NCBI RefSeq assembly: GCF_042651465.1
Contig: NZ_JBHSCZ010000002.1
Span: 1,013,283 to 1,077,282 of the forward strand
Reading direction: 5' to 3'
From: Ferruginibacter yonginensis
Lineage (GTDB): Bacteria; Bacteroidota; Bacteroidia; Chitinophagales; Chitinophagaceae
Length of the DNA: 64,000 nt
Shown: one piece after another, positions 29,101 to 36,210 of the stretch
Layout: each line of letters starts with the position of its first letter
Position numbering within the stretch: the first letter of the stretch is position 1
Notes under the pieces: model-generated
The model's database searches: none
What the model saw: the letters and a program-made list of their open reading frames with translations, nothing else
Told to the model about the DNA's origin: nothing
Position numbers and translations under genes: made by a program

Positions 29101-29260
29101 CTTTTTTAGTAATATACCTAAGGGTATGTATGTGTTTGAGTATAGTTTATTTGTAACTGCAGCTGGTAATTTTAGTAATGGCATTACAACCATTCAATGT
29201 ATGTATGCACCTGAGTTTACAAGTAATAGCGAAGGTGTAAGGGTTACTGCGGTACCATAA
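23189..29260 (+). CDS. Very large alpha-2-macroglobulin family protein
   Basis: 2,023 residues, one of the longer bacterial A2M forms. A Sec signal peptide ends at LKAQ with no lipobox, so the protein is soluble in the periplasm, secreted, or held by partners. A helical N-terminal extension (residues 30-370, TPR-like in character) precedes the MG modules. MG2-type sequence FTDRAIYRPGQTLFFKG lies near residue 600, the A2M core FFFPELQTDSVGDIHFSF near residue 1,240, and the thioester motif YECAEQTFNRYF has Cys1472. The thioester helical barrel follows (MQLGDGGFAWFKGGQSD). Start chosen at 23189; an ATG at 23201 would serve equally. It is a single-gene unit ended by a hairpin terminator. Expected function from the family: trapping foreign peptidases. 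The helical extension could mediate docking, which is inference. Confidence 0.92.
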   Translation: MSSNMKQITLLAIILSVNFIQLKAQIKNEYNTQWSKIKAFEEKGLVKDGLQEVLKIYSDAVKTKNEPQQMKALMYQMRFQQTLVDDSETKNYQLIDSLIKKATAPTKNILQSMQAQMLLSYLQNNRYNLYNRTTEGTAAQTNTDFKTWSIQQLRNKIIDLYKASLQQKTLLQNTPYTSYNAIMEKGKNTEHLRPTLYDVLAHQALGFFMSTENDVTEATSQFIINDTAVFAPIPALVQHRFTTKDTSALYYNALILMQDLIKFHVKDAQADALLDVYLKYISFVNEHAVINNKQTLYEAALQNIENNYSNSAVSAQATFLRASIYEQLGNEYKAYTNTTHQFALVTARAIAEKGYKNFPKSEGGINCKNLIAQIDQPNISFQIEEVNVPNQAFRALLTFKNVTTIYCKIIKTNKEQVSLFRGEDEQMKWQKLVNLPALKSWTVTIPAQNDYQMHGAEIKVDGLPAGVYYLVTSLKPDFSLSDNILNSAVTNVSSISYFSNNNNELYVLNRTTGAPIEKATVQIYNSIYDSKTSTYQLQKNKSYITDKNGYVKLAVDKNYNNQRIEINYNNEQLFTDDYFYLSQYNSYNKVVAQKSSFLFTDRAIYRPGQTLFFKGIMIGTDTLGKNAQVLPNQKTTVVLYDNNQQKVARLNLITNNYGSYNGSFSIPQGLLNGQFYLQDSLTKKQQYFSVEEYKRPKFATTIAASKGIFKLNDRIKVTGNAKAFAGNNIDGAKVSYRVLRTVDYPIWWFYKSRLPIYNVKEVEVTNGITTTDINGNFDIVFTALPDETIDKKSQPTFQFKIVADVTDINGETRTGTQTINASYQNIFLNIDAADKVLKDSVHQIRITSNNINNDFVKTPIQVKVIALKAPNKFFRERYWEVPDVFLMDKTTYYTNFPDDLYANENDPATWEQGDVVYQKNDTTSAMGKWQWSSSLQLGWYKFVVTTLSTDGTTITAERFVEIMNAASILNDEAIKITTAKKMVQPGEALPYTISTAFDKVWLVQNISTVNEQYKITYPTFSNQQPLNNTIQISEADRGGVQLQYAAVYHNRFYTGSTLIDVPWTNKQLDITYTTFRDKVLPGSNEKWTINIKGKHADKVAAEALISMYDASLDAIKPHSWNDLNELWSTKFNTSFYTANTFEKVTSLVNDLKKGGFIEEVVKIYTTIIDNSLINMRSKIMIRGVSTFASTKSKIVVVDKSIEMDSVQFNFKTNDNAIVSQSNNNNNIKDPVKEVQVRKNFNETAFFFPELQTDSVGDIHFSFTMPEALTQWKTMVLAHTKEAASGMAAATTITQKPIMVQPTVPRFLREGDSFEMAAKVVNTATTEITGTATLTLIDAITNQPVDGWFKNVFPQQYFTVPAQQSVAIKFPVTIPSNFNSSLVYRITVTSNDKMFTDGEEAAIPILSNRILVTETLPINLKNETAKSFQFLKLLNSEQSNTLTQKGITVEFTNNPAWYAVQALPYLMEYPYECAEQTFNRYFANAVASQIVSATPKIKSIFNEWANDSTNNNANAFLSNLQKNENLKAVLLEETPWVLNAQNEQQQKKQIGLLFNLLKLDAEKIAMFNKLKEMQLGDGGFAWFKGGQSDVYITQYIVESFGHLQKLQAISKADMATLQPMLLKVIAFTDEQIKKQYDNLIKYKANLTGNNLSTNVVHYLYMRSFFKEVDIASKNKKAVAYYTQQANKYWLPQTKYLQAMIALTAERNGDSKTAKAIIKALQQSAIVNDEMGMYWKDMSKAGYYWHQAPIEAQALLIEAFSEIDGNIATVDALKTWLLKQKQTQQWASTKATAAACYALLLNGSNWLDDNKEVTINLGNTVIKSTDQPKEAGTGYFKKLIPADKVTTQMGNIAVRLTGDTKNTTSYGAVYWQYFEDADKVTTSATALRLNKQLYLQRNTFKGPVLTPISEGDELKIGDKVVVKITLKTDRDLEYVHMKDLRAACMEPLNTLSSYKWQGGLGYYETTKDASTNFFFSNIPKGMYVFEYSLFVTAAGNFSNGITTIQCMYAPEFTSNSEGVRVTAVP

Positions 29261-29282
29261 AAATTTTAAAAAAGATTTTTAT

Positions 29283-29305
29283 AAGGAGTGTGATGAACAC
29301 TCCTT
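29283..29305 (+). terminator. Rho-independent terminator after the third A2M gene
   Basis: AAGGAGTGT / ACACTCCTT perfect 9-bp stem with a GATGA loop, followed by seven T. It starts about 20 bp after the stop. Confidence 0.9.
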
Positions 29306-29347
29306 TTTTTGTATTTTAAATTAATTTTAAATACAAAAATTATATTG

Positions 29348-29737
29348 ATGAGCCAGCATGATGCAGTGTACAACATACCATTACGTTATCGTAAAATAGA
29401 AAATCTACACATAGTTTTTTGGTTGTTTAAAGATGTTGCATGGTGTATGGTTTGGAAACCCTTGGGCATTTTAATGATTATACCTACTATGTTTATTGCT
29501 ATTTTAATTGCATGGCGTACAAGGCAATTTGTGAGTGAATTATTTCATAACCTGGCCATTGCATTTTGGATCACCGCCAATAGTTATTGGATGATTAGCG
29601 AATTTTTACATTTTGATACAATGGTTGTAATAGGCGCTATCACCTATAAACATATTGCTTTATTACCTTTTGCAGTGGGCATTTTATTATTGACGTATTA
29701 TTATATTTTTTATAAAGAACAACAATTATCAAAGTAG
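29348..29737 (+). CDS. Small multi-pass membrane protein of unknown function
   Basis: 129 residues from the ATG at 29348 (MSQHDAVYNIPLRYRK); the in-frame upstream start at 29309 lies inside the terminator T-run and is unlikely. About four hydrophobic segments: around IVFWLFKDVAWCMVW, LGILMIIPTMFIAILIAW, LAIAFWITANSYWMIS and IALLPFAVGILLLTYYYIF. Aromatic- and Trp-rich. I do not recognise the family; the overall look resembles small permease-like proteins of Bacteroidota. Convergent with the J-domain-like gene, with only 10 bp between stops. Confidence 0.75.
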   Translation: MSQHDAVYNIPLRYRKIENLHIVFWLFKDVAWCMVWKPLGILMIIPTMFIAILIAWRTRQFVSELFHNLAIAFWITANSYWMISEFLHFDTMVVIGAITYKHIALLPFAVGILLLTYYYIFYKEQQLSK

Positions 29738-29747
29738 TAGATGTTGT

Positions 29748-30803
29748 TTAAAAATCACTAATAAACCCCATCAACATAAATTCAACATCATCTATATCGT
29801 GTATATTTTTAATGTCATCTTCTAACGATTTTTTTATGCGCTTTAAATCTTTTAATTCTTTGTTGACATTGTCATGAGGTGTTGTTACTTTTTTTCGTTT
29901 TGATGTATGTGTTGCTTTCCGCCATGCTTGTCCAAAAATATGTTCATCTACATCATTTTTAAGTTGTAATAATTTGTGGCGAAGTACTTTATTAAATGCT
30001 TTTAATTTATCGATAGAAAAAAAGCTTTGTGTATCCACTACTGCATTTAATACGTTTGCTTGTTGTTGTAATTGCAACATGGCTAATAAATCTTCAGCAT
30101 CTCTTGCAGCGGTGAGTTGTTGCATTAAAGCCTCTTTCTGCTTCTTTTTTGCAACATCTTGCTCCATATCTGGATGAAGCATTTTTGCTAAAGTTTTATA
30201 AAGATCTTTAATAGTGGTATTAGGTGCCGCTGTGGTTTCTTTTATAATGTCATAATAAGCCGTGTTATCATGTATGGTTTCATTTTCAACTGTTTCGTTT
30301 TCATTGTTGGCATATTGGGTACTGTTATGCTGTTGCTTTTGTTTGTTTTTTTCTTTAACCTTTTGTTGTTTGGTACTTAATAATTGTGCTTGTTGTGTAA
30401 CAAATTCATTGTATAAATTTCTTGCAGCTTCACTATAGTTTACCGTATCGCTCAACATAGCAATAGCAAACACAATAAAATTTTCATGAATGGCTTTTGG
30501 TATTTTTCTTTGCTGTGTAATTATATTTTGAGCATGTTGCACCAATTTTACTTTTGATTGTGCTATGGCTACCAATTGGGGTACAATTTTTTGTCGTACC
30601 AAAGTATCTAACTGTGCTTTTTCAAAAGCAATACGTTTAGCCTCTTGCTCATATTCATAAATACTTTCAATGTAGTGGTTAAACTTTTTTATTTCTTTTT
30701 CAAGTAACGTATCTTTTTTGTTGTGTGTTTGGGTAATTACAATAATGGGTAGGTTATTAGGCTGGTTAACTTCAGTATTAAGCGGTGTATTATTGTTATT
30801 CAT
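29748..30803 (-). CDS. Coiled-coil protein with a J-domain-like HPD segment
   Basis: 351 residues from the ATG at 30803 (MNNNNTPLN); an in-frame extension to 30881 adds a basic stretch of doubtful reality. Long charged helices (LEKEIKKFNHYIESIYEYEQEAKRIAFEKAQL, in pieces) suggest coiled coil. Residues about 215-260 contain IKDLYKTLAKMLHPDME followed by KEALMQQLTAARDAEDLLAML, the pattern of helix II, the HPD loop and helix III of DnaJ J-domains. There is no Gly/Phe or zinc-finger region, so it is at most a type-III-like J protein that could recruit DnaK. The C-terminal part is basic (THTSKRKKV), then acidic. No signal peptide, so cytosolic. Confidence 0.7.
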   Translation of the reverse strand: MNNNNTPLNTEVNQPNNLPIIVITQTHNKKDTLLEKEIKKFNHYIESIYEYEQEAKRIAFEKAQLDTLVRQKIVPQLVAIAQSKVKLVQHAQNIITQQRKIPKAIHENFIVFAIAMLSDTVNYSEAARNLYNEFVTQQAQLLSTKQQKVKEKNKQKQQHNSTQYANNENETVENETIHDNTAYYDIIKETTAAPNTTIKDLYKTLAKMLHPDMEQDVAKKKQKEALMQQLTAARDAEDLLAMLQLQQQANVLNAVVDTQSFFSIDKLKAFNKVLRHKLLQLKNDVDEHIFGQAWRKATHTSKRKKVTTPHDNVNKELKDLKRIKKSLEDDIKNIHDIDDVEFMLMGFISDF

Positions 30804-31222
30804 TTGTTGAGTATGGAGCCTAATAAGGATACGTTTGTAAAGCAATTTATACCCAAATGTAAATCTTTTTTTACTTACCATTCATCATACATACTTTACC
30901 ATTCGTGAATAACAAAGTACCAATTATCGCAATCATTTAGGCAAATAATATTACACACATATACCTTTGATGTATCAAAATAAACCAGTGCCTAGCACTA
31001 CTAACAAAATGAGCCATTTACTTGCTGCATTACTTTTTAACTACCGTCAAAACGTAAAACCACCTTCCGGCAGCTACTGTTAATTTCTACTGAATATCTT
31101 TTTGTATTTACAGTTTTATTGTAACATTAAAAGTAATAATATTGGTTATTGTTATACCCTTACGATATATCTGTACTACCAAATGCATATACATTTCAAT
31201 CACAATTAAATAAAATCAAACA
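30804..31222. other. Intergenic region without a recognised gene
   Basis: 419 bp, AT-rich, between a divergent pair (J-like gene and SPFH gene), so it should contain both promoters. A short CTTCCGGCAGCT patch near 31065-31076 recalls the start of the dispersed repeat in inverse orientation, but the match is only about nine bases. I see no RNA gene or strong hairpin. Confidence 0.5.
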
Positions 31223-33145
31223 ATGGATTATCAACTGTTTTTTGCCCATTATTGGTGGGTATTCGTAATTATTTTATTGGTACTTTTTTACAAGTTTGTA
31301 CTCAGGGTTTTCTTCGGTATGGTCATTGTACCCGAAAACCGTATTGGTTTAGTTACCAAAAAATTTGTACTCTTCGGTGCTAACAAAGAATTGCCTGATG
31401 GCCGTATTATTGCTACAAAGGGTGAAGCTGGTTTTCAAGCAAAAGCACTAGCACCAGGCCTTTACTGGGGCATGTGGCCTTGGCAGTATGGCGTTGATAT
31501 GCAATCGTTCACTGTAATACCTGAAGGTAAAATTGGTTTGGTATTATCTAACGATGGAGCAGAAATACCTACAGGTGCTATATTAGCTCGTAAAGTAGAT
31601 AGCGATAACTTTCAAGATGCTGAAAAGTTTTTGGTTAATGGTGGTCAAAAAGGTCGTCAAACCGCCTACATCACAGCAGGTACCTATCGTATCAATACAT
31701 TCGCATTTACCATTACTATTGCTGATATGGTAATCATTCATGAAAACATGGTAGGTATTGTAACAACGCTTGATGGTCACCCTATTGAAAGTGGACAAAT
31801 TGCTGGTAAGTACATTGATGGTCATAATAACTTTCAGGATTTTGATACCTTCTTAAAAAATGATGGTAACAGAGGTTTGCAACCAACCATTGTATTGGCT
31901 GGTAGTTACAACATTAACCCTTGGGCTATTCAAATAGAAGAAGTGCCGATGACAGATGTACCTATTGGCCATGTAGGTGTTGTTATTAGTTATATTGGTG
32001 AAGATGGTAAAGACCTTACTGGCGATAGTTTTAAACATGGTAATATTGTAAGTAAAGGACAACGTGGTGTGTGGATGGAAGCTTTCGGACCAGGTAAATA
32101 CCCCATTAATAAATACACTATGAAGGTTGAATTGGTGCCTACTACCAACCTTGTACTTAATTGGGCAAATGCTCGTAGCGAAAGTCATCAACTCGATAAA
32201 AACTTAAGCACTATTACCGTACGTTCAAGAGATGGTTTCCCGTTTAATTTAGATGTAAGCCAAATCATTCACATACCTGCTAACGAAGCACCTAAAGTAA
32301 TTGCACGTTTTGGTAGTATGAATAATTTAGTGAGTCAAGTTTTAGAACCAACCATTGGTAACTATTTTAGAAACTCTGCACAAGACAGTGATGTAATCTC
32401 TTTCTTAAGTACTCGTAAAGAACGCCAAAGCAGTGCTAAAGAGCATATACGTGAAGTTTTAGAAGAGTATAATGTAAATGCGGTGGATACTTTAATTGGT
32501 GATATTGTTCCCCCAGAGGCATTGATGAAAACCTTGACAGATAGAAAAATTGCAGAGGAAGAACAAAAAACGTATCAAACCCAAAAAATGGCGCAAGAGC
32601 AACGTCAAGGTATGGAAAAAGAAACGGCTATTGCTGATATGCAAAAAGAAATTGTAAAAGCACAACAAAGTGTTGAAATTGCGCAACGTACAGCTGATGC
32701 TACTGTAAAAAAAGCAGAAGGCGATGCTAATAGTTTAAAGCTACAAGTAGATGCGGAAGCTACAGCTACTAAAATGAGGGCGAATGCCGAAGCAGAGGCT
32801 ACCAAAGCAAGAGCAGGTGCACAAGCAGAAGCGACCAAATTAAATGCAAGTGCCGATGCTGAAAAAATTAGTAAAACAGGTTTAGCAGAAGCTGAAAAAA
32901 TTATGGCAATTGGTAAATCAACGGCTGAAGCGTATGAGCTACAAGTAAAAGCTATGGGTGGCGATAACTTTACTCGTTTTAAAGTAACAGAAGAAATAGG
33001 TAAAGGCAATATTAAAGTGATGCCAGATATTTTAATTGGCGGTAGCAACGGAACCGATGGTGGCATAAACGGTTTATTAGGTATGAAGTTGATGGAGTTG
33101 ATGGATGTAAAAAAAGATACAAAATTAGATAACCCATTAACGTAA
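31223..33145 (+). CDS. SPFH/flotillin-like membrane scaffold protein with repeated N-terminal modules
   Basis: 640 residues. One N-terminal transmembrane helix (YWWVFVIILLVLFYKFVL). Residues about 30-310 hold four related modules of 70-80 residues, each opening with a VPE/VIPE-G-IGLV type strand and ending in an AGTY-IN or GPGKYPIN type strand; the second and third share the NFQD..FL.N.G..G.Q pattern. The SPFH core follows (LSTITVRSRDGFPFNLDVSQ, VIARFGSM, REVLEEYNV). Residues 440-575 form an Ala/Glu/Lys-rich coiled coil (AEAEATKARAGAQAEATK), as in flotillins. Family knowledge: SPFH proteins oligomerise and organise membrane microdomains. It is followed 37 bp later by pbpC in the same direction, so coupling with wall synthesis is plausible but inferred. 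Confidence 0.85.
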   Translation: MDYQLFFAHYWWVFVIILLVLFYKFVLRVFFGMVIVPENRIGLVTKKFVLFGANKELPDGRIIATKGEAGFQAKALAPGLYWGMWPWQYGVDMQSFTVIPEGKIGLVLSNDGAEIPTGAILARKVDSDNFQDAEKFLVNGGQKGRQTAYITAGTYRINTFAFTITIADMVIIHENMVGIVTTLDGHPIESGQIAGKYIDGHNNFQDFDTFLKNDGNRGLQPTIVLAGSYNINPWAIQIEEVPMTDVPIGHVGVVISYIGEDGKDLTGDSFKHGNIVSKGQRGVWMEAFGPGKYPINKYTMKVELVPTTNLVLNWANARSESHQLDKNLSTITVRSRDGFPFNLDVSQIIHIPANEAPKVIARFGSMNNLVSQVLEPTIGNYFRNSAQDSDVISFLSTRKERQSSAKEHIREVLEEYNVNAVDTLIGDIVPPEALMKTLTDRKIAEEEQKTYQTQKMAQEQRQGMEKETAIADMQKEIVKAQQSVEIAQRTADATVKKAEGDANSLKLQVDAEATATKMRANAEAEATKARAGAQAEATKLNASADAEKISKTGLAEAEKIMAIGKSTAEAYELQVKAMGGDNFTRFKVTEEIGKGNIKVMPDILIGGSNGTDGGINGLLGMKLMELMDVKKDTKLDNPLT

Positions 33146-33182
33146 CAACCAATACAAAAAAACTACATTAGCATTTTAAAAA

Positions 33183-35579
33183 TTGCTTTTGTTTACATCG
33201 CTCTATCATACTGTATTGCAATGGTCATTAAGGAAACGTATCACTGTTTTTGCAGTGGTAGGTTTCCTTTTGTTGTTTTATTTTCTGTTGCCTCGTACAT
33301 TATTTAAAGCGCCTACCAGTTATGTAATTGAAGATGCAGATGGTAATTTATTAAATGCTACAATTGCTGCTGATGGGCAATGGCGTTTCCCTTATAATGA
33401 TGATGTACCGCAACATTTTATTGACTGTATCACTACTTATGAAGACAAACGTTTTTATACCCATGCAGGTGTTGATATGAGTGCCATTGCTCGTGCTTTT
33501 AAAACCAATGTTACTGGCAATAAAAATACACAAGGTGGTAGTACCATTACTATGCAAGTAATGCGTTTATCATTGCAACATACCAATCGTTCTATTTTCA
33601 ATAAAGCGATAGAATCGCTATTAGCACTAAGACTTGAGTTAAGTTATTCTAAAAATGAAATAATGGCCTTGTATGCATCCAATGCATCGTTTGGTAGTAA
33701 TGTGGTGGGGTTAGATGCTGCAGCTTGGCGATACTTTGGTAGATCGGCCCAAAAATTAAGTTGGGCCGAGTATGCAATGTTAGCCGTATTGCCTAACGCC
33801 CCGGCATTGGTGCACCCGGGAAAAAATACTACTGTATTATTAGCTAAACGTAATGCCTTACTCGATAAACTTTGTGCTAATAAAAAACTATCGGTCGATG
33901 AATGTAATTTGGCTAAAGCAGAAGCCTTACCAACAAAACCCTTACCGCTACCGCAATTAGCACCACATTTATTACAAAGGTTTAAGCAAGAAAATCTTAC
34001 ATGTGCAGTCACAAAAATAACTACCACTATACAAACATCTTTACAACAAGAAGTTACACAAATTATCGAACGGCAACATCCTTACTTGCAAAGTAATGGC
34101 ATCAATAATATGTGTGCTTTGGTGTTAGATGTTGAAACAGGAAACACCTTGGCTTATGTTGGTAATGTGTATCATGTAAATGATATGAATATTCAAAGTG
34201 ATGTAGATGTAATAAATGCCCCTCGTAGCCCCGGCAGTGCACTTAAACCTATTTTGTATGCTGCTGCTTTGAGTGATGGGGTTATTTTACCCAACAGTTT
34301 AGTGCCAGATGTACCAACACAAATTGGTGGATACAACCCACAAAATTTTGATTTAAATTATGATGGTGCAGTGCCAGCAAGTAATGCCCTGAGCAGAAGT
34401 TTAAATATACCTGCAGTAAAAATTTTACAGCAATATAAATACCAGCGCTTTTATGAAGTGCTGCAACAATGTGGTATTCATACCTTAAACAACCCTGCAG
34501 ATTTTTATGGCCTTAGTATGATTTTAGGTGGTTGCGAAGTTAAAATGTGGGAACTAGCAGGTGTGTATGCATCATTAGCTCGAGTGCTTAATCATCAAAA
34601 AAAATATAAGGGTATTGTTGATGAGGCTGATTTTCATCCACCACAATACACACAAAATAAGCGTATAAAAAAATCAAATACTACTACTTTACCAGCTATT
34701 GATGCAACATCTATTTACTACACATTTGCTGCCATGCAAGAGGTAATGCGACCGGGAGAAGAAGGGTTATGGCAACGCTTTACCTCATCTCAAAAAATTG
34801 CTTGGAAAACGGGTACAAGCTTTGGTTTTAGAGATGCTTGGAGCATTGGTGTTACATCTAAATATGTGGTAGCTGTTTGGGCAGGTAACACCAGTGGTGA
34901 AGGTAAAGCAGGTTTAATAGGCGTACAAGTGGCAGCGCCAGTTATGTTCGATATTTTTAGGCAATTGCCCGCTGCTGATTGGTTTTTAAAACCAACATAC
35001 AATTATGTATTTACAGCAGTTTGTAAGCAATCTGGCTTTAGGGCAAATATTGATTGTAACGAAGTTGATACGTTACTGATGCCTCCAAATGCTTTACGGT
35101 CGCCACTTTGTCCGTACCATAAAATTATACAGTTAGATGCTACGGGTACATTTCAAGTAAATGAAAGTTGTGCATCACCTGCTACTATGCAACATGCTAG
35201 TTGGTTTATTTTGCCACCGATTATGGAGTTTTATTATAAGCAACACAGTGCATCGTATAAAGTGTTGCCGCCTTTTCAACCGGGCTGTAATGTAAGTAAT
35301 GTTACAAAGCAAATGGATTTGGTATATCCTCAATCTGATGCAAAAATTTATGTACCAAAAGAAATAGATGGGCAAAAAGGTAAAACTATTTTTACTGCTA
35401 CTCATCGTAATTCTCAAGCCAAAATTTTTTGGATGATGGACAATGAATTTGTAGGCACAACCCAACAATACCATCAATTAGCATTGAGCCCTGCCACAGG
35501 TAAACACAGTATTACTTTAACTGATGAAACAGGCGCTTCTATCACTCGACTGTTTGAAATTATTGATGAAAACAAATAA
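33183..35579 (+). CDS. pbpC: Penicillin-binding protein 1C (bifunctional glycosyltransferase/transpeptidase)
   Basis: 798 residues. Starts at a TTG: a stop lies directly upstream in frame (33177) and no ATG occurs before the membrane helix (VFAVVGFLLLFYFLL). The glycosyltransferase 51 domain has EDKRFYTHAGVD near residue 86 and GGSTITMQVMRL. The transpeptidase has SALK with Ser352 and Lys355, SRSLN as the SxN motif, and KTGTSFGFRD near residue 541. A C-terminal beta domain typical of PBP1C follows (YPQSDAKIYVPKE through ITLTDETG). It polymerises and can crosslink peptidoglycan. In many bacteria pbpC is paired with an A2M gene; here the nearest A2M ends 4 kb upstream. It abuts the convergent DUF1415 gene with no spacer. 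Confidence 0.95.
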   Translation: MLLFTSLYHTVLQWSLRKRITVFAVVGFLLLFYFLLPRTLFKAPTSYVIEDADGNLLNATIAADGQWRFPYNDDVPQHFIDCITTYEDKRFYTHAGVDMSAIARAFKTNVTGNKNTQGGSTITMQVMRLSLQHTNRSIFNKAIESLLALRLELSYSKNEIMALYASNASFGSNVVGLDAAAWRYFGRSAQKLSWAEYAMLAVLPNAPALVHPGKNTTVLLAKRNALLDKLCANKKLSVDECNLAKAEALPTKPLPLPQLAPHLLQRFKQENLTCAVTKITTTIQTSLQQEVTQIIERQHPYLQSNGINNMCALVLDVETGNTLAYVGNVYHVNDMNIQSDVDVINAPRSPGSALKPILYAAALSDGVILPNSLVPDVPTQIGGYNPQNFDLNYDGAVPASNALSRSLNIPAVKILQQYKYQRFYEVLQQCGIHTLNNPADFYGLSMILGGCEVKMWELAGVYASLARVLNHQKKYKGIVDEADFHPPQYTQNKRIKKSNTTTLPAIDATSIYYTFAAMQEVMRPGEEGLWQRFTSSQKIAWKTGTSFGFRDAWSIGVTSKYVVAVWAGNTSGEGKAGLIGVQVAAPVMFDIFRQLPAADWFLKPTYNYVFTAVCKQSGFRANIDCNEVDTLLMPPNALRSPLCPYHKIIQLDATGTFQVNESCASPATMQHASWFILPPIMEFYYKQHSASYKVLPPFQPGCNVSNVTKQMDLVYPQSDAKIYVPKEIDGQKGKTIFTATHRNSQAKIFWMMDNEFVGTTQQYHQLALSPATGKHSITLTDETGASITRLFEIIDENK

Positions 35580-36125
35580 TTATTGCAAGCTGTTGTTAAA
35601 AAGCTGTTGCATGTACGCCAATCCTTTTTGTTGTGCAAAAGCAATATTTTTTTCAGGTATAGCATCGGGGTTTTTATAAAAATTTAATGCAGCTGTTACA
35701 TCATTTTCCCTTAGTATATGTAACATCGGGTATGGCGATCTGTTTGTATAATTTGCTGCATCATTATTATTTGAACCAGCAAAGCAATATTGTGGATGAA
35801 AACTAGCTACTTGGTAAACCCCTTCTAACCCAGCTTTTTTTAATTGTTTTTCAGCTTTAATAACTACATCTAGATATTCAAAAAAGTCTTTATAATTGTT
35901 AGGTATTATAATAAAAGTAGTGGCAGTGCTAGGGTTGTCGGATAAATAATTGCACTCTGCCATTAACAAATCTATTGTATTGTTTGGGTTACTATTATTA
36001 TCTACAACATAACGTATACGTTGCTCATGAAATACTTTAGCTGCGAACGGACAAAAATTACAACCCATGACCACTTGCTCAATCCAATTTTTTGTTTGTA
36101 GTATTTCAATGGCAATATTTTCCAT
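35580..36125 (-). CDS. DUF1415 family protein
   Basis: 181 residues from the ATG at 36125 (MENIAIEILQTKNW); the earlier in-frame start at 36149 adds eight residues. DUF1415 features are visible: KNWIEQVVMGCNFCPFA near the N terminus with a CxxC pair, TTFIIIPNNYKDFFEYLDVV, GVYQVASFHPQYCF and NRSPYPMLHILREND. Cytosolic; biochemical role unknown, with the Cys pair suggesting metal or redox chemistry. Its stop codon directly abuts the pbpC stop on the other strand. Confidence 0.88.
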   Translation of the reverse strand: MENIAIEILQTKNWIEQVVMGCNFCPFAAKVFHEQRIRYVVDNNSNPNNTIDLLMAECNYLSDNPSTATTFIIIPNNYKDFFEYLDVVIKAEKQLKKAGLEGVYQVASFHPQYCFAGSNNNDAANYTNRSPYPMLHILRENDVTAALNFYKNPDAIPEKNIAFAQQKGLAYMQQLFNNSLQ

Positions 36126-36210
36126 ATTTTTTATTCTTTTAAAAGGCAAAGTATAGTCTAAAAAAGCACATTAAAAAAAATCTATTTAATTTTATTAAAA
36201 ATAATAATGT

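Noticed and set aside
31060..31080. Inverse GCTGCCGGA patch as a fourth repeat copy
   Set aside because: Only about nine matching bases and no hairpin or right-hand end.
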